Shown one piece after another: positions 8,570-16,716 of a stretch of DNA of 64,000 nt. The stretch is from positions 248,001 through 312,000 of the forward strand of contig VCCI02000001.1 in NCBI GenBank assembly GCA_005938025.2. The letters run 5' to 3'. Both the position numbers and the translations under genes were made by a program. Every line of letters starts with the position of its first letter. Within the stretch, counting starts at the first letter, position 1. Under the pieces are notes generated by a model. The model was given only the letters and a program-made list of their open reading frames with translations. It did not search any database and was not told where the DNA came from. This stretch comes from Inquilinus sp. KBS0705. Its GTDB lineage: Bacteria; Bacteroidota; Bacteroidia; Sphingobacteriales; Sphingobacteriaceae.

Positions 8570-8604
8570 AAGTCCATAGTCGTTTGCGGCTATGGACTTT
8601 TTTA
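8570..8604 (+). terminator. Terminator after the M16 operon
   Basis: AAGTCCATAG (8570-8579) pairs perfectly with CTATGGACTT (8590-8599) across a 10-nt loop and is followed by a run of T. It lies 11 bp after the stop. Confidence 0.85.
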
Positions 8605-8644
8605 ATGCATATAAACGAAAGACTTAGAACTTATGACTCCCGAC

Positions 8645-9760
8645 TTAAGACTTCTCTGCCGGTAGCACCGCCTTTTTACGCGCCCTGCTGCCCCACATGG
8701 CACCTTTGTGGCGGGTGGGTATATTATCGCCCAATAGCTTGCCCCATGGTTTTAGGCCGTCAATACGGTCGAAAATTATTTTAAGCACCGCTACAAAGGG
8801 GATAGATAAAAACATACCCGGTATGCCCCAAAGCTGGTTGCCAAGCAACACTACTATGATAGACATTAGCGCGTTGATCTGTACTTTTGACGATACAATA
8901 CGCGGTACCAATATGTTATTATCAATAAACTGTATCACTATATAAGCTACAATCACGCCTAACTGGGTCGAGTAGCCATCCTTGGTAACCGTAGCCATAA
9001 GCACAGGCAAGGCAATGGCAATTATACCACCAAGGTATGGGATAAGGTTAAGTATAGCCCCTATACAACCTATCAGCAAACCATACTTTACGCCAAGCAG
9101 TATTAACGCTGCCGAGTTCATAGCAGCTACTATCATCATTTCTATCAATAAACCAACAATATAGCTTTGTATGGCCGATTTGGTCTCCCTTAAAACCTCG
9201 CTTACCTTGTTCGAGTTTTCTTCGGCAAAGCTTTCGTATAAAAAATTCAGTATAAGCGTTTTGTACAGCAGCATAAAAAATATGTACACCGGCAGTAAAA
9301 ACACAATGGCCAGCGTACCTAAAACACCGTTGAGCGTTTTGCCCACCAATGCCTGGCTGTTGCTTAAGCCCTCTTTTATCATTTGGTCTTGCTTGGCAAT
9401 GGCTATACCAAAGGTTTGTTGTACCCATTGCTTTAGGGTGATGGTAATTTCGCCAAACTTTTGCTTTAGCATAGGCAACGAATCGCCAAACTGTATGATT
9501 TGTGTAGACAGGAAGTAGAAAACCCCTGCAACGGCAATAATGGCCACAAGCATGGCTATGGCTATTGAGAGGGCAGGCTTAATGCCATACTTTTGCAGCC
9601 TGTTGCAAAGCGGGTTTAGCAAAACAGCTATAAATGCAGCAAAGGCAAGCGGTATTAAAATATCAGCCAGTTGCGATAGGGTATAAACCAACAGCACCAA
9701 ACCAAATAATATGGCAGTGCTTTGTATATAAAAAGGCTGATCTTTAATTTTTATAGACAT
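8645..9760 (-). CDS. AI-2E family transporter (UPF0118/PerM-like permease)
   Basis: This 371-aa polytopic membrane protein has the AI-2E family layout. Two N-terminal spans are followed by a third, then a soluble stretch (residues about 85-150 with QWVQQTFGIA). The conserved C-terminal hydrophobic core has IPYLGGIIAIALPV and QFIDNNILVPRIVSSKVQINAL, ending with GIPGMFLSIPFVAVLKI. The family is named for autoinducer-2 export, but members include Na+/H+ antiporters and permeases of unknown substrate, so transport specificity is not assigned. It stands alone, convergent with the M16 operon. Confidence 0.9.
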   Translation of the reverse strand: MSIKIKDQPFYIQSTAILFGLVLLVYTLSQLADILIPLAFAAFIAVLLNPLCNRLQKYGIKPALSIAIAMLVAIIAVAGVFYFLSTQIIQFGDSLPMLKQKFGEITITLKQWVQQTFGIAIAKQDQMIKEGLSNSQALVGKTLNGVLGTLAIVFLLPVYIFFMLLYKTLILNFLYESFAEENSNKVSEVLRETKSAIQSYIVGLLIEMMIVAAMNSAALILLGVKYGLLIGCIGAILNLIPYLGGIIAIALPVLMATVTKDGYSTQLGVIVAYIVIQFIDNNILVPRIVSSKVQINALMSIIVVLLGNQLWGIPGMFLSIPFVAVLKIIFDRIDGLKPWGKLLGDNIPTRHKGAMWGSRARKKAVLPAEKS

Positions 9761-9894
9761 GTAGATGTTTTTGCAATAAACACAAAAGGAGTTTAGGCCT
9801 TAATTGTTTCAATTGCCCTAAAAAATCAGCATAAGGCATATATTAATACGTTACTACAGTACAATAACGTATTAATGATTTATATGCTATTCTA

Positions 9895-10122
9895 TCAATC
9901 CTCATCCAAATCATCGCCATCGCCGCTAATATCCAGCGTATACGATGGTTCTGCGGCATCATAGGCGCTTTGGGCCTGCTGTGTTTCGTCGGTTTCGCCA
10001 ATATCGTTATTGGTATCATCAAAGCCGTTTGAATGAATATCCTGCTGACTCATTTGCTCATCATTTTGGCTTATCTGGTCGTCCTGATGTAATTGCTCGT
10101 CCTGGTCTTTTGGCTCTATCAT
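9895..10122 (-). CDS. Small, very acidic hypothetical protein
   Basis: This 75-aa protein is almost entirely Asp, Glu, Gln, Asn and Ser, for example the DQDEQLHQDDQ region, and ends GDGDDLDED. There is no membrane span, no signal peptide and no recognised domain, and it is probably disordered. Low-complexity composition makes chance possible. A clean ATG, isolation between AI-2E and radC on the same strand, and a protein-like composition make a real gene more likely than not. Confidence 0.5.
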   Translation of the reverse strand: MIEPKDQDEQLHQDDQISQNDEQMSQQDIHSNGFDDTNNDIGETDETQQAQSAYDAAEPSYTLDISGDGDDLDED

Positions 10123-10194
10123 GGTGGTATGGTTTAATATAGTTTATTTTTAGAACGTGTAAGGTACGGGGTTGTTTGTATCAATTATGATTTT

Positions 10195-10258
10195 AGATGT
10201 ACGATGTTAGATTTAACACGCCGTGGCTACTGCCAGTCAAAATCTAAAATCGTACATC
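10195..10258. repeat. Intergenic inverted repeat downstream of radC
   Basis: AGATGTACGATGTTAGATTT (10195-10214) is the near-perfect reverse complement of the arm at 10239-10258 (AAATCTAAAATCGTACATCA), about 19 of 20 positions, with a 24-nt loop. A further half-copy AAATCTAAAATC follows at 10261. It starts 12 bp beyond the radC stop (minus strand), so it may act as a transcript end or be a dispersed element. Confidence 0.6.
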
Positions 10259-10270
10259 AAAAATCTAAAA

Positions 10271-10969
10271 TCAAAGCACTCCTTCATCACCAAAGCTATA
10301 ATAGCCGCTATCGGTTATAATCAGGTGGTCTAATACATTAATATCCAGCATACGGCCTGCGTCGGCTATTTTTTTGGTAAGTAAAAGGTCCTCGCGGCTG
10401 GGCTTTAAATTACCCGATGGGTGGTTGTGTATCATAATAATTCCGCTTGCCTGGTGCTGTATAGCCATGTGGAAAATGATACGCGGGTCGGCAACGGTGC
10501 CACTTAAGCCACCTTTACTTACCAGCTCTTTAGCCAGCACCTTTGATGAACGGCCTATCAGCATAATCCAAAACTCCTCATGGTTAAGGTCTATAAACTG
10601 GCGGCGCATAATGTTGTAGGCATCGCGGCTGCTTTTTACTTCGTCTAATATTTTTATTTCGGTGTCGCCTCTTCTTCTGCCAATCTCAAGCGCGGCTATT
10701 ATAGATATTGCTTTGGCTTCGCCTATACCCTTAAACTTGCATAGCTCGCTGATGGATGCCTTGCCCAGTTTGTTCAGGTCGTTCTCGTAATGGTGAAGGA
10801 TGCGTTTGCTTAGCTCAACAGCACTTTCATTACGGCTGCCGCTGCCAATTAATATAGCAATAAGTTCGGCATCGGTTAGGGCACGGCGGCCTTGGCCACT
10901 TAGTTTTTCGCGGGGGCGGTCCTCTTCGGCCCACGATTTTATACCGATCTTATTATCGTAATTTTCCAA
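10271..10969 (-). CDS. radC: RadC family JAB-domain protein
   Basis: This 232-aa, full-length protein has an N-terminal UPF0758 helical part (SWAEEDRPREKL, then helix-hairpin-helix FKGIGEAKA). The C-terminal MPN/JAB domain carries a complete JAMM zinc motif: H181-N-H183-P-S-G followed by S191 and D194. RadC was once linked to DNA repair, but its true biochemical role is unresolved. It is transcribed away from rpsT with a strong hairpin between them. Confidence 0.93.
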   Translation of the reverse strand: MENYDNKIGIKSWAEEDRPREKLSGQGRRALTDAELIAILIGSGSRNESAVELSKRILHHYENDLNKLGKASISELCKFKGIGEAKAISIIAALEIGRRRGDTEIKILDEVKSSRDAYNIMRRQFIDLNHEEFWIMLIGRSSKVLAKELVSKGGLSGTVADPRIIFHMAIQHQASGIIMIHNHPSGNLKPSREDLLLTKKIADAGRMLDINVLDHLIITDSGYYSFGDEGVL

Positions 10970-11013
10970 TGCTGCGGTGTAGGTTTATCAGCATCTAATA
11001 TAAAATAAATCCA

Positions 11014-11052
11014 CAAAAAAAGGGGACAATGCATGTGCATTATCCCCTTTTT
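11014..11052 (-). terminator. Terminator for rpsT
   Basis: On the minus strand AAAGGGGATAATGCA pairs with TGCATTGTCCCCTTT, followed by a run of seven T. It lies about 20 bp after the rpsT stop and separates it from radC. Confidence 0.85.
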
Positions 11053-11070
11053 AAGTATGTTGTTAAGCTA

Positions 11071-11325
11071 TTAGCTTAAAGCATTTACAAATTTGGTAAG
11101 CTTTGATTTGTTGTTAGAAGCTTTGTTTTTGTGAATAACATTCTTTTTAGCCAAACGGTCTAACATCGAAATCACTTTAGACAATAAAGGGGTTGCATCA
11201 GCCTTAGTTGTTGTACCTCTTAATTTTTTGATAGCGTTTCTGGTGGTTTTTGCCTGATACCTGTTACGCAGACGCTTCGCAGCGTTTGATCTGATTCTTT
11301 TTAGGGATGATTTATGATTTGCCAT
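11071..11325 (-). CDS. rpsT: 30S ribosomal protein S20
   Basis: This 84-aa, Lys/Arg-rich protein begins [20 protein letters not shown], the typical S20 N-terminus, and has the AIKKL and [13 protein letters not shown] helices of the family. S20 binds the 5' domain of 16S rRNA during 30S assembly. The gene is monocistronic, with a strong promoter at 11364-11395 and a strong terminator. Confidence 0.97.
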   Translation of the reverse strand: MANHKSSLKRIRSNAAKRLRNRYQAKTTRNAIKKLRGTTTKADATPLLSKVISMLDRLAKKNVIHKNKASNNKSKLTKFVNALS

Positions 11326-11363
11326 CGTATAGCTTTGTTATTCTTTCTTTATTTTTAAGGATG

Positions 11364-11395
11364 CAAATATAGGCCGATTAATTTTAATTTGCAAA
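11364..11395 (-). promoter_or_regulatory. Promoter of rpsT
   Basis: On the minus strand TTTG (11395-11392), a 20-nt spacer, then TATATTTG (11371-11364). Both boxes match the Bacteroidota sigma consensus exactly. The ATG is 38 nt downstream. Confidence 0.8.
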
Positions 11396-11435
11396 CGCTT
11401 TTTTATTTTAGTTGATTAGTTTATTGGTTTTAATA

Positions 11436-11472
11436 GTTGATTAAGTTATTTGCAACATTCAACTTAATCAAC
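11436..11472. repeat. Perfect 12-bp inverted repeat downstream of the GH109-like gene
   Basis: GTTGATTAAGTT (11436-11447) and AACTTAATCAAC (11461-11472) are exact reverse complements with a 13-nt loop. The hairpin lies 5 bp after the stop of the minus-strand gene ending at 11477 and upstream of the rpsT promoter. A related GTTGATTAGTTTATTGG lies at 11411. Confidence 0.6.
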
Positions 11473-11476
11473 CAAC

Positions 11477-12823
11477 CTAATAATCGTCGTTTAAAGCAAA
11501 GGTATTTTTCCTGTCCTTCCACTTACCTTTTGTAAAATCGGGGAACTGCTGAGGAGTGTTTCCATCGGCTATCGATTTTTCTGACAATGGCAGTATCACA
11601 CTCATGGTTACCGAATCGTATACGTCAATTGGCGTTTGCACCTTGCGCTTAACCGACTCTACAAAAGCGTTAAATACAAACCAGTCCATACCACCATGGC
11701 CCGCGCCTTCGGCGGTAGAAGCGTACTTTTTCCATAGCGGGTGGTCGTATTTATCAAACCACTCCTGGGCGGGGTCCCAAATATCGTTACGTTTCGATTT
11801 TCCTTCGATATACACCGAGCGGTTCACATCCATCCACAGCCCTTTGGTGCCTTGTACCCTAAAGCCTAACGAGTATGGCCTTGGCAGGTGCGTATCGTGC
11901 GATAACAGCACCGTTTCGCCGTTTGCACAGTTGATCATGGTGGTAATCACATCGCCGTTTTTGTAGTTGATCTTAGCGTTGGGGTTACCCGGGGCCTTTT
12001 CTTCTACATATGCCGCCAAACCGCGTGCCTTTGATGAGAACGACACCAAATTGGTAAACCGGTTGCCATAGTTAATATCCGCATAATGCATCAACGGGCC
12101 AACGCCATGGGTAGGGTATATATCGGCGTTCACATCCACATTAAACTGGGTGCGCCACCTGGCCTCGCTAATGGCCTTCGGCCCAAACTCTACACCGTGG
12201 CCATAATACTCTTTGCCATCGTTAAACAACACCTCGCGCAGGTTGTGCTGGTAGCCGCCTTCCAGGTGTATCATCTCGCCAAAAAGCCCCTGGCGCTGCA
12301 TGTTCAGCACGGCCATTACATCACGGCGGTAGCAAACGTTTTCAAGCGTCATATAAGGCATACCGGTTTTCTCGGATGTTTTTACAATTTCCCAGTGGTC
12401 CTCTACACTTAAGCCGGCTATAACCTCGCAGCCCACATATTTACCGGCCTGCATGGCGTGTACAGCCTGGTCTTTATGAAACTGCCATGGAGTGGCTATT
12501 AATACCGCATCAATATCTTTACGCTCTATAAGCTTCTTGTAAGCATCTAAGCCGCCGGTGTATTCGGCAGGTAGTTTTTTGCCTGCTTTAACAAATTGCT
12601 TGCGGCATTCGTTTAAGCTTTGCTCGGCAACATCGCAAATGGCTACAATTTCTACATCATCGCGCAGCAGGCCTTCGCCAATATGGTCGCGACCGCGCAG
12701 GCCAACGCCTATGTAGCCCATGCGTATCTTATCCATATTTTTACCAAACACTACGCCCGAAGGCAATATGCTGATACCGGCGGCCAGTATAGTGCCTGAT
12801 GTTATAAATTCCCTGCGATCCAT
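11477..12823 (-). CDS. Gfo/Idh/MocA family protein, GH109-like (putative NAD-dependent alpha-N-acetylgalactosaminidase)
   Basis: This 448-aa protein starts at MDRREFITSG, a Tat-type twin-arginine signal (an upstream in-frame ATG at 12871 would bury it), followed by a hydrophobic stretch ending LPSG. The mature N-terminus is a Rossmann fold with GYIGVGLRGR. Conserved blocks resemble GH109 glycosidases, which use bound NAD in an oxidation-elimination mechanism: GLFGEMIHLEGGYQHNLRE, YPTHGVGPL, and GHGGMDWFVFNAFVESV near the C-terminus. Export to the periplasm fits glycan degradation. Other Gfo/Idh dehydrogenases remain possible, and no neighbouring gene confirms the substrate. Confidence 0.8.
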   Translation of the reverse strand: MDRREFITSGTILAAGISILPSGVVFGKNMDKIRMGYIGVGLRGRDHIGEGLLRDDVEIVAICDVAEQSLNECRKQFVKAGKKLPAEYTGGLDAYKKLIERKDIDAVLIATPWQFHKDQAVHAMQAGKYVGCEVIAGLSVEDHWEIVKTSEKTGMPYMTLENVCYRRDVMAVLNMQRQGLFGEMIHLEGGYQHNLREVLFNDGKEYYGHGVEFGPKAISEARWRTQFNVDVNADIYPTHGVGPLMHYADINYGNRFTNLVSFSSKARGLAAYVEEKAPGNPNAKINYKNGDVITTMINCANGETVLLSHDTHLPRPYSLGFRVQGTKGLWMDVNRSVYIEGKSKRNDIWDPAQEWFDKYDHPLWKKYASTAEGAGHGGMDWFVFNAFVESVKRKVQTPIDVYDSVTMSVILPLSEKSIADGNTPQQFPDFTKGKWKDRKNTFALNDDY

Positions 12824-12981
12824 ATTTATTGGTTTTGAGTATTGAGTTAAGCGTGTTGAGTTGTTAATCAAATTAAAGCAAATAATGTCTTAATCGGTAT
12901 TTACACAACTAAATATTTACATAAGTTGATTCAAGCCCCATTTTGTTAATGCCAATATTCTTCAAATGCTGTTTCAGACAG

Positions 12982-12989
12982 TAACTTTA
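12982..12989 (+). promoter_or_regulatory. -7 box close to the start of the phospholipase-like gene
   Basis: TAACTTTA (12982-12989) is one base from TAnnTTTG and lies 8 nt before the ATG at 12998. No good -33 TTTG box is visible at the expected distance, so this is tentative. Confidence 0.35.
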
Positions 12990-12997
12990 CCCTTCAA

Positions 12998-13957
12998 ATG
13001 AAGCGCGCCCTGCTCACCTGTATCACCGGTATTGTTATCATCACCCTTTGCTCGTCGTGGGGTTTTTTCGCGCATTACCGCATACACAGGCTGGCGGTTT
13101 TTACGTTGCCTAAGGGAATGGCGGGTTTTTACAGGGCCAATATCGATTTTATTACCGAACACGCCGTTAGCGCCGATAAAAAGCGCTATGTAGATTCGCT
13201 GGAGGCACCACACCATTTTTTTGATGCCGACCATTATGGCAAACAGCCTTTTAAAAATATGCCGCAACGCTGGATAGACGCGGCAGCCAAATACTCGACG
13301 GACACGCTGAACAAGTATGGCACCGTGCCCTGGGCCATACAAAGCAACTATTACTGGCTGGTTAAAGCTTTTAAAGCGCATGATACCACAGCCATCCTTA
13401 TTACATCGGCTAATTTAGGGCACTATATATCCGATGCTTACACGCCTTTGCACCTCACCAGCAATTACGACGGGCAACTGACCAACCAAACAGGCATCCA
13501 CAGCCTATGGGAGAGCCGCCTGCCCGAGTTGTTTGCTAACAGCTACAACTATTACATTGGCAAGGCAAAGTACGTGCAGAGCCCCTTAAACGAGGCCTTC
13601 AAGATATGCAGAGGTAGTTACAAAGCGGCGGATACAGTTTTAAAAATAGAGCGGTTGCTTAACCGCAGTTTCCCGGCTGATAAAAAATATGTGATGGAGC
13701 AGCGCGGCGACCGGAAGGCAAAGGTATACTCAGTAGCTTATAGCCGTGCTTACCACAAAATACTTAAGGGAATGGTACAGCGGCGCATGAGGGCATCTAT
13801 ACTAAGCGTTGGCAGCTTTTGGTTTTCCGCATGGGTAGATGCGGGGCAGCCCGATTTAGGTAAGCTGATCAAAACACCTTTGACCAAAAAGCAAAGTCGA
13901 AAGATAAATGAGGAAGAGGCTTTGTATAAGGCGGGAAAAGTGTTAGTTTTAAAATAA
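12998..13957 (+). CDS. Exported zinc-dependent phospholipase C / S1-P1 nuclease-like protein
   Basis: This 319-aa protein has an N-terminal signal peptide (ALLTCITGIVIITLCSS) followed at once by SSWGFFAHYRIHRLAV. Phospholipase C and S1/P1 nucleases use the mature N-terminal Trp and early His as zinc ligands. Further ligand candidates are HHFFDADHYG, LGHYISDAYTPLHLTSNYDG (His and Asp of the central helix, then a His) and GIHSLWESRL, in the order typical of the fold. It would hydrolyse phosphodiester bonds in phospholipid or nucleic acid in the periplasm. The next gene starts 2 bp after its stop, suggesting translational coupling. Confidence 0.75.
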   Translation: MKRALLTCITGIVIITLCSSWGFFAHYRIHRLAVFTLPKGMAGFYRANIDFITEHAVSADKKRYVDSLEAPHHFFDADHYGKQPFKNMPQRWIDAAAKYSTDTLNKYGTVPWAIQSNYYWLVKAFKAHDTTAILITSANLGHYISDAYTPLHLTSNYDGQLTNQTGIHSLWESRLPELFANSYNYYIGKAKYVQSPLNEAFKICRGSYKAADTVLKIERLLNRSFPADKKYVMEQRGDRKAKVYSVAYSRAYHKILKGMVQRRMRASILSVGSFWFSAWVDAGQPDLGKLIKTPLTKKQSRKINEEEALYKAGKVLVLK

Positions 13958-13959
13958 CA

Positions 13960-14373
13960 ATGGAAAACTCAGCTATCAATTTAAAAGAATGGAGTATCAT
14001 TAAAAAGATACTTTTATTTCTAAATGTCTCGGCATATCGGGCATCTGTAAATTCTCCATTTAATATTGCTTATAGTCGTAAATCCAGGCATATGGCTTAC
14101 GGAGCTATCTTAAATGTATTTTTCTTTATATCGATATATTCAATCATCTTTTCAACTCAGTTCCCCGTTGCTGATGAATACTTTAAATATTTTGTTGTAG
14201 CACTAATAGCTTACTTCGGCGCTATATTCATCATTTTTGATAAAGATATTGTTGTCGCATCTGTGGCTTACAATCATTATTACAATAATCTACTTTACAA
14301 CCTTTTCAGGCTTTACATGCTTGTAGGCATTGTGTGTGGCTTAATATTATTTTATAATTCGATAGGTAAATGA
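13960..14373 (+). CDS. Small integral membrane protein, unknown function
   Basis: This 137-aa protein has three hydrophobic segments (about residues 46-65, 75-93 and 112-131) and a basic N-terminus. No family is recognised. It starts 2 bp after the preceding exported hydrolase and so is probably co-transcribed with it. Base composition looks more AT-rich than the neighbours, with many TTT and ATA codons, but the sequence is too short to argue for transfer. Confidence 0.65.
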   Translation: MENSAINLKEWSIIKKILLFLNVSAYRASVNSPFNIAYSRKSRHMAYGAILNVFFFISIYSIIFSTQFPVADEYFKYFVVALIAYFGAIFIIFDKDIVVASVAYNHYYNNLLYNLFRLYMLVGIVCGLILFYNSIGK

Positions 14374-14418
14374 TTTGGCTGTGCCAACAATTGGGGTACG
14401 CTATTATAGCTTTACAGT

Positions 14419-15072
14419 TTAAGCCGATTGTTTTTTACCCATCTTACTTTTTATATAAGCCACTATTGGCGGCAATAGCGATAGCAGTATAATAATAATG
14501 GCTACCAGCGAGAAGTTATTTTTAAAGAACGGCACATTACCAAACAGGTAACCGCCATATAAAAACAGCACTATCCATAACAAACCACCCACAATATTGT
14601 ACAGGCTATAACGGGCAAAGGGCATACGGCCAACACCGGCCACAAATGGCGCTATGGTGCGTATAATAGGCACAAAACGGCTGAATATTACTGCCTTGCC
14701 GCCATGCTTATCAAAAAAAGCCTTGGTTTGCAGGTAATAGCTTAGCTTAAGTATTTTATTTTCTTCTTTAAAAACCTTTGCTCCCAGGTAATTGCCTAAC
14801 AGGTAATTTACCGTATTGCCGGCAAAAGCCGACACGATCAATATCACGCAAAGCAGGTTAATATCTAACCCGGTATTGCCGCCGGCTATAAGCGCACCTG
14901 CTGCAAATAATAACGAGTCGCCGGGTAAAAAGGGGGTTACTACAAAGCCGGTTTCGGCAAAAATGATAAAGAACAGTATAAGATACGTCCATCCCTGGTA
15001 ATCGCGGATGATATCAGACAGATGTTTATCAATATGTAAAATAAAGTCGATAAGGCTGTGTAGTAGTTCCAA
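14419..15072 (-). CDS. DedA family membrane protein
   Basis: This 217-aa protein has the DedA (SNARE-associated/VTT) layout: a membrane-reentrant N-terminal region with FAETGFVVTPFLPGDSLLFAAGAL, then GNTVNYLLGNYLGAKVFK, then the motif HGGKAVIFSRFVPIIRTIAPFVAGVGRMPFARY, which holds the conserved acid/Arg set. DedA proteins are proposed lipid flippases (undecaprenyl phosphate or phosphatidylethanolamine recycling) coupled to the proton gradient. Translation starts at TTG 15072. A TATTTTTG box at 15097-15090 on the minus strand could be its -7 element. Confidence 0.92.
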   Translation of the reverse strand: MELLHSLIDFILHIDKHLSDIIRDYQGWTYLILFFIIFAETGFVVTPFLPGDSLLFAAGALIAGGNTGLDINLLCVILIVSAFAGNTVNYLLGNYLGAKVFKEENKILKLSYYLQTKAFFDKHGGKAVIFSRFVPIIRTIAPFVAGVGRMPFARYSLYNIVGGLLWIVLFLYGGYLFGNVPFFKNNFSLVAIIIILLSLLPPIVAYIKSKMGKKQSA

Positions 15073-15144
15073 AGCTTTTAAAATTTAGTCAAAAATAGTA
15101 AGATAAACTATATAACGAAACATACACAAGGTTGTGATGTAATG

Positions 15145-15891
15145 CTATTGCGTAGTAGTTTCGGGTACGGTATTTAACAATATACCACCGCCAAAAGCAG
15201 CGGTATCAGCACGGTTCACCAGTCCGTAACTAAATACAGTATACAATTTGCCATCCAATATGGTTACATCAAGGCTTTTTAGTACCGTGGTGGGTGCCGA
15301 GCTTTTACTGAATTTAAGCGTATAATCGCCGGCGGTAACCTCTCTGTAGTCGGTTACTTTTTTGTAAGTTACCTTGCTAAATGCCAGGGTATCATTTGCG
15401 GTTAAATTTAACCCGGTTGAGTTTGGCGACGCGTTTACAAACCTAATCTTTCCGCGGCCTACTGCAGGTATGCTGCCGGTATCAACCGTTAAAATTGTTG
15501 TAATAGAGCTATCGGCCTTTAACCCGGTTATAAACCACGAGTACCTAACATGCGGCTGCAACTGCTGGCTAAGGGTTTGTATGTTAGTTAAGCTTATTGT
15601 TGTGCTTGTTGGCACCGGCCTTATTTGAAAAGGGGTATCAATAACCGGTACCGAAAAATACCCTGAGGGCACCGGGTAGGTATATTGGTTGGTGTTAAAT
15701 TTTGAATAAAGGGCATATAAATTAAAAGCCTGCAAATCGGGACTAAGGTTTAATATTTGTAACTGCGCGTTTGAGTTTGTTGAGGTGGTAATATCGCTTT
15801 TACCACAAGAGCTCGCCATAGGGATAACCATTACCCCTATTATAAACAGGCACAAATACAGTAATACACTGCTTTTACTTTTATTGGTCAT
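15145..15891 (-). CDS. DUF4397 domain lipoprotein
   Basis: This 248-aa protein has a type II signal peptide (lipobox MASSC, Cys at about residue 29) followed by a Ser/Thr-rich linker. The beta-rich body has QLQILNLSPDLQAFNLYAL, VRYSWFITGL and KIRFVNASPNSTGLNLTAND, the repeated strand pattern of DUF4397, a domain common in Bacteroidota surface lipoproteins with no known activity. It lies 1 bp after the paralogous gene at 15893-16564, so the two form an operon. Confidence 0.85.
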   Translation of the reverse strand: MTNKSKSSVLLYLCLFIIGVMVIPMASSCGKSDITTSTNSNAQLQILNLSPDLQAFNLYALYSKFNTNQYTYPVPSGYFSVPVIDTPFQIRPVPTSTTISLTNIQTLSQQLQPHVRYSWFITGLKADSSITTILTVDTGSIPAVGRGKIRFVNASPNSTGLNLTANDTLAFSKVTYKKVTDYREVTAGDYTLKFSKSSAPTTVLKSLDVTILDGKLYTVFSYGLVNRADTAAFGGGILLNTVPETTTQ

Positions 15892-15892
15892 G

Positions 15893-16564
15893 TTATTTGT
15901 TAACGTTTAAGCCCGTACCAAATTTTGCATCGCCGCTGCCGCCGGTGCGCCCTTTTGTAAATAGGGTATACACGCCGCCTACATCAAGTATCCTTGTTTC
16001 GTCGCTTAGTAAGGTAGCCGTACCGGCCTTGTATATGCGTACACGTTTTGTACCCGCGTTTACATTTAAAAATACAGTGGCGGTTTTAAATGCCCTGGCT
16101 TTAAATTTTACAGTGTCGCCTACGGTAACATCTAAAGCGCCAATATCGGGTGTGGTGTTTACAAACCTCACCCTTGCTGTTTTGTCGTTACTTTTTATTG
16201 TATCTATAGTTAATAAGGTGTTTTCATCGGTAGTGCCGGCTAAAAACAACGTGTAGCTTTGTAAGGTATCAAGTGTTAATGCTTTAGTAAACAAAACAAT
16301 AGGGCTGCCTATGCGCCTAAACTGGTAATTTTGCTGGCCATAGGGTACCCCTATATAGCCGCTTGCACCTTGCGGGTAAAGGCTTGATGTATTGTTTATA
16401 CGTGTACCGTTTATATAAAAATTAAGTGTGTCGGCAGTAGCGTTTACCACATTCAGGTCGGTTACCAACCCGTTGTCATCAGCAGGCACGTCGTCGTTTT
16501 TTTTGCAGGCGGCAAAACCCAGCGCCAGTACCAAAACAATTATAACAGGTAATTTACTATTCAT
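15893..16564 (-). CDS. DUF4397 domain lipoprotein
   Basis: This 223-aa protein has a type II signal peptide (lipobox GFAAC, Cys at about residue 20) and an acidic linker (KKNDDVPADDNG). The body shares the pattern of the gene downstream: LNVVNATADTLNFYING, YTLFLAGTTD and ARVRFVNTTPDIGALDVTVGD. The two are diverged tandem duplicates and probably lie in the periplasm or on the cell surface. It is the first gene of the two-gene unit. Confidence 0.85.
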   Translation of the reverse strand: MNSKLPVIIVLVLALGFAACKKNDDVPADDNGLVTDLNVVNATADTLNFYINGTRINNTSSLYPQGASGYIGVPYGQQNYQFRRIGSPIVLFTKALTLDTLQSYTLFLAGTTDENTLLTIDTIKSNDKTARVRFVNTTPDIGALDVTVGDTVKFKARAFKTATVFLNVNAGTKRVRIYKAGTATLLSDETRILDVGGVYTLFTKGRTGGSGDAKFGTGLNVNK

Positions 16565-16620
16565 ATAAACAAGCAGATGCTATATAACTCTGCAATTATA
16601 GGTTTTGTTATCGGGTCAAT

Positions 16621-16650
16621 AAAAAAGTCCGGTTATAGCCGGACTTTTGT
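16621..16650 (-). terminator. Terminator downstream of dnaN
   Basis: AGTCCGG (16626-16632) pairs with CCGGACT (16639-16645), with A runs on one side and T runs on the other, so it works in both directions. It lies after the dnaN stop on the minus strand. Confidence 0.75.
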
Positions 16651-16671
16651 GTTAATAGCGATTGGTGAGCG

Positions 16672-16713
16672 GAGAATGGTTTAACTAAACTCCATTCACT
16701 ATTCACCATTCTC
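16672..16713. repeat. Intergenic inverted repeat after dnaN
   Basis: GAGAATGGT (16672-16680) and ACCATTCTC (16705-16713) are exact reverse complements; the 24-nt loop contains CTCCATTCACTATTC, a partial repeat of the arm. It begins 4 bp after the dnaN stop. Confidence 0.5.
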
Positions 16714-16716
16714 TAA

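Noticed and set aside
9945-10142. Plus-strand frame opposite the acidic protein
   Set aside because: It is Arg/His-rich, as expected for the complement of Asp/Glu-rich codons, and has no features of its own.
12974-13381. Minus-strand open frame of 135 codons
   Set aside because: It lies wholly inside the exported phospholipase-like gene on the other strand and has no family features; it is a shadow of the real frame.
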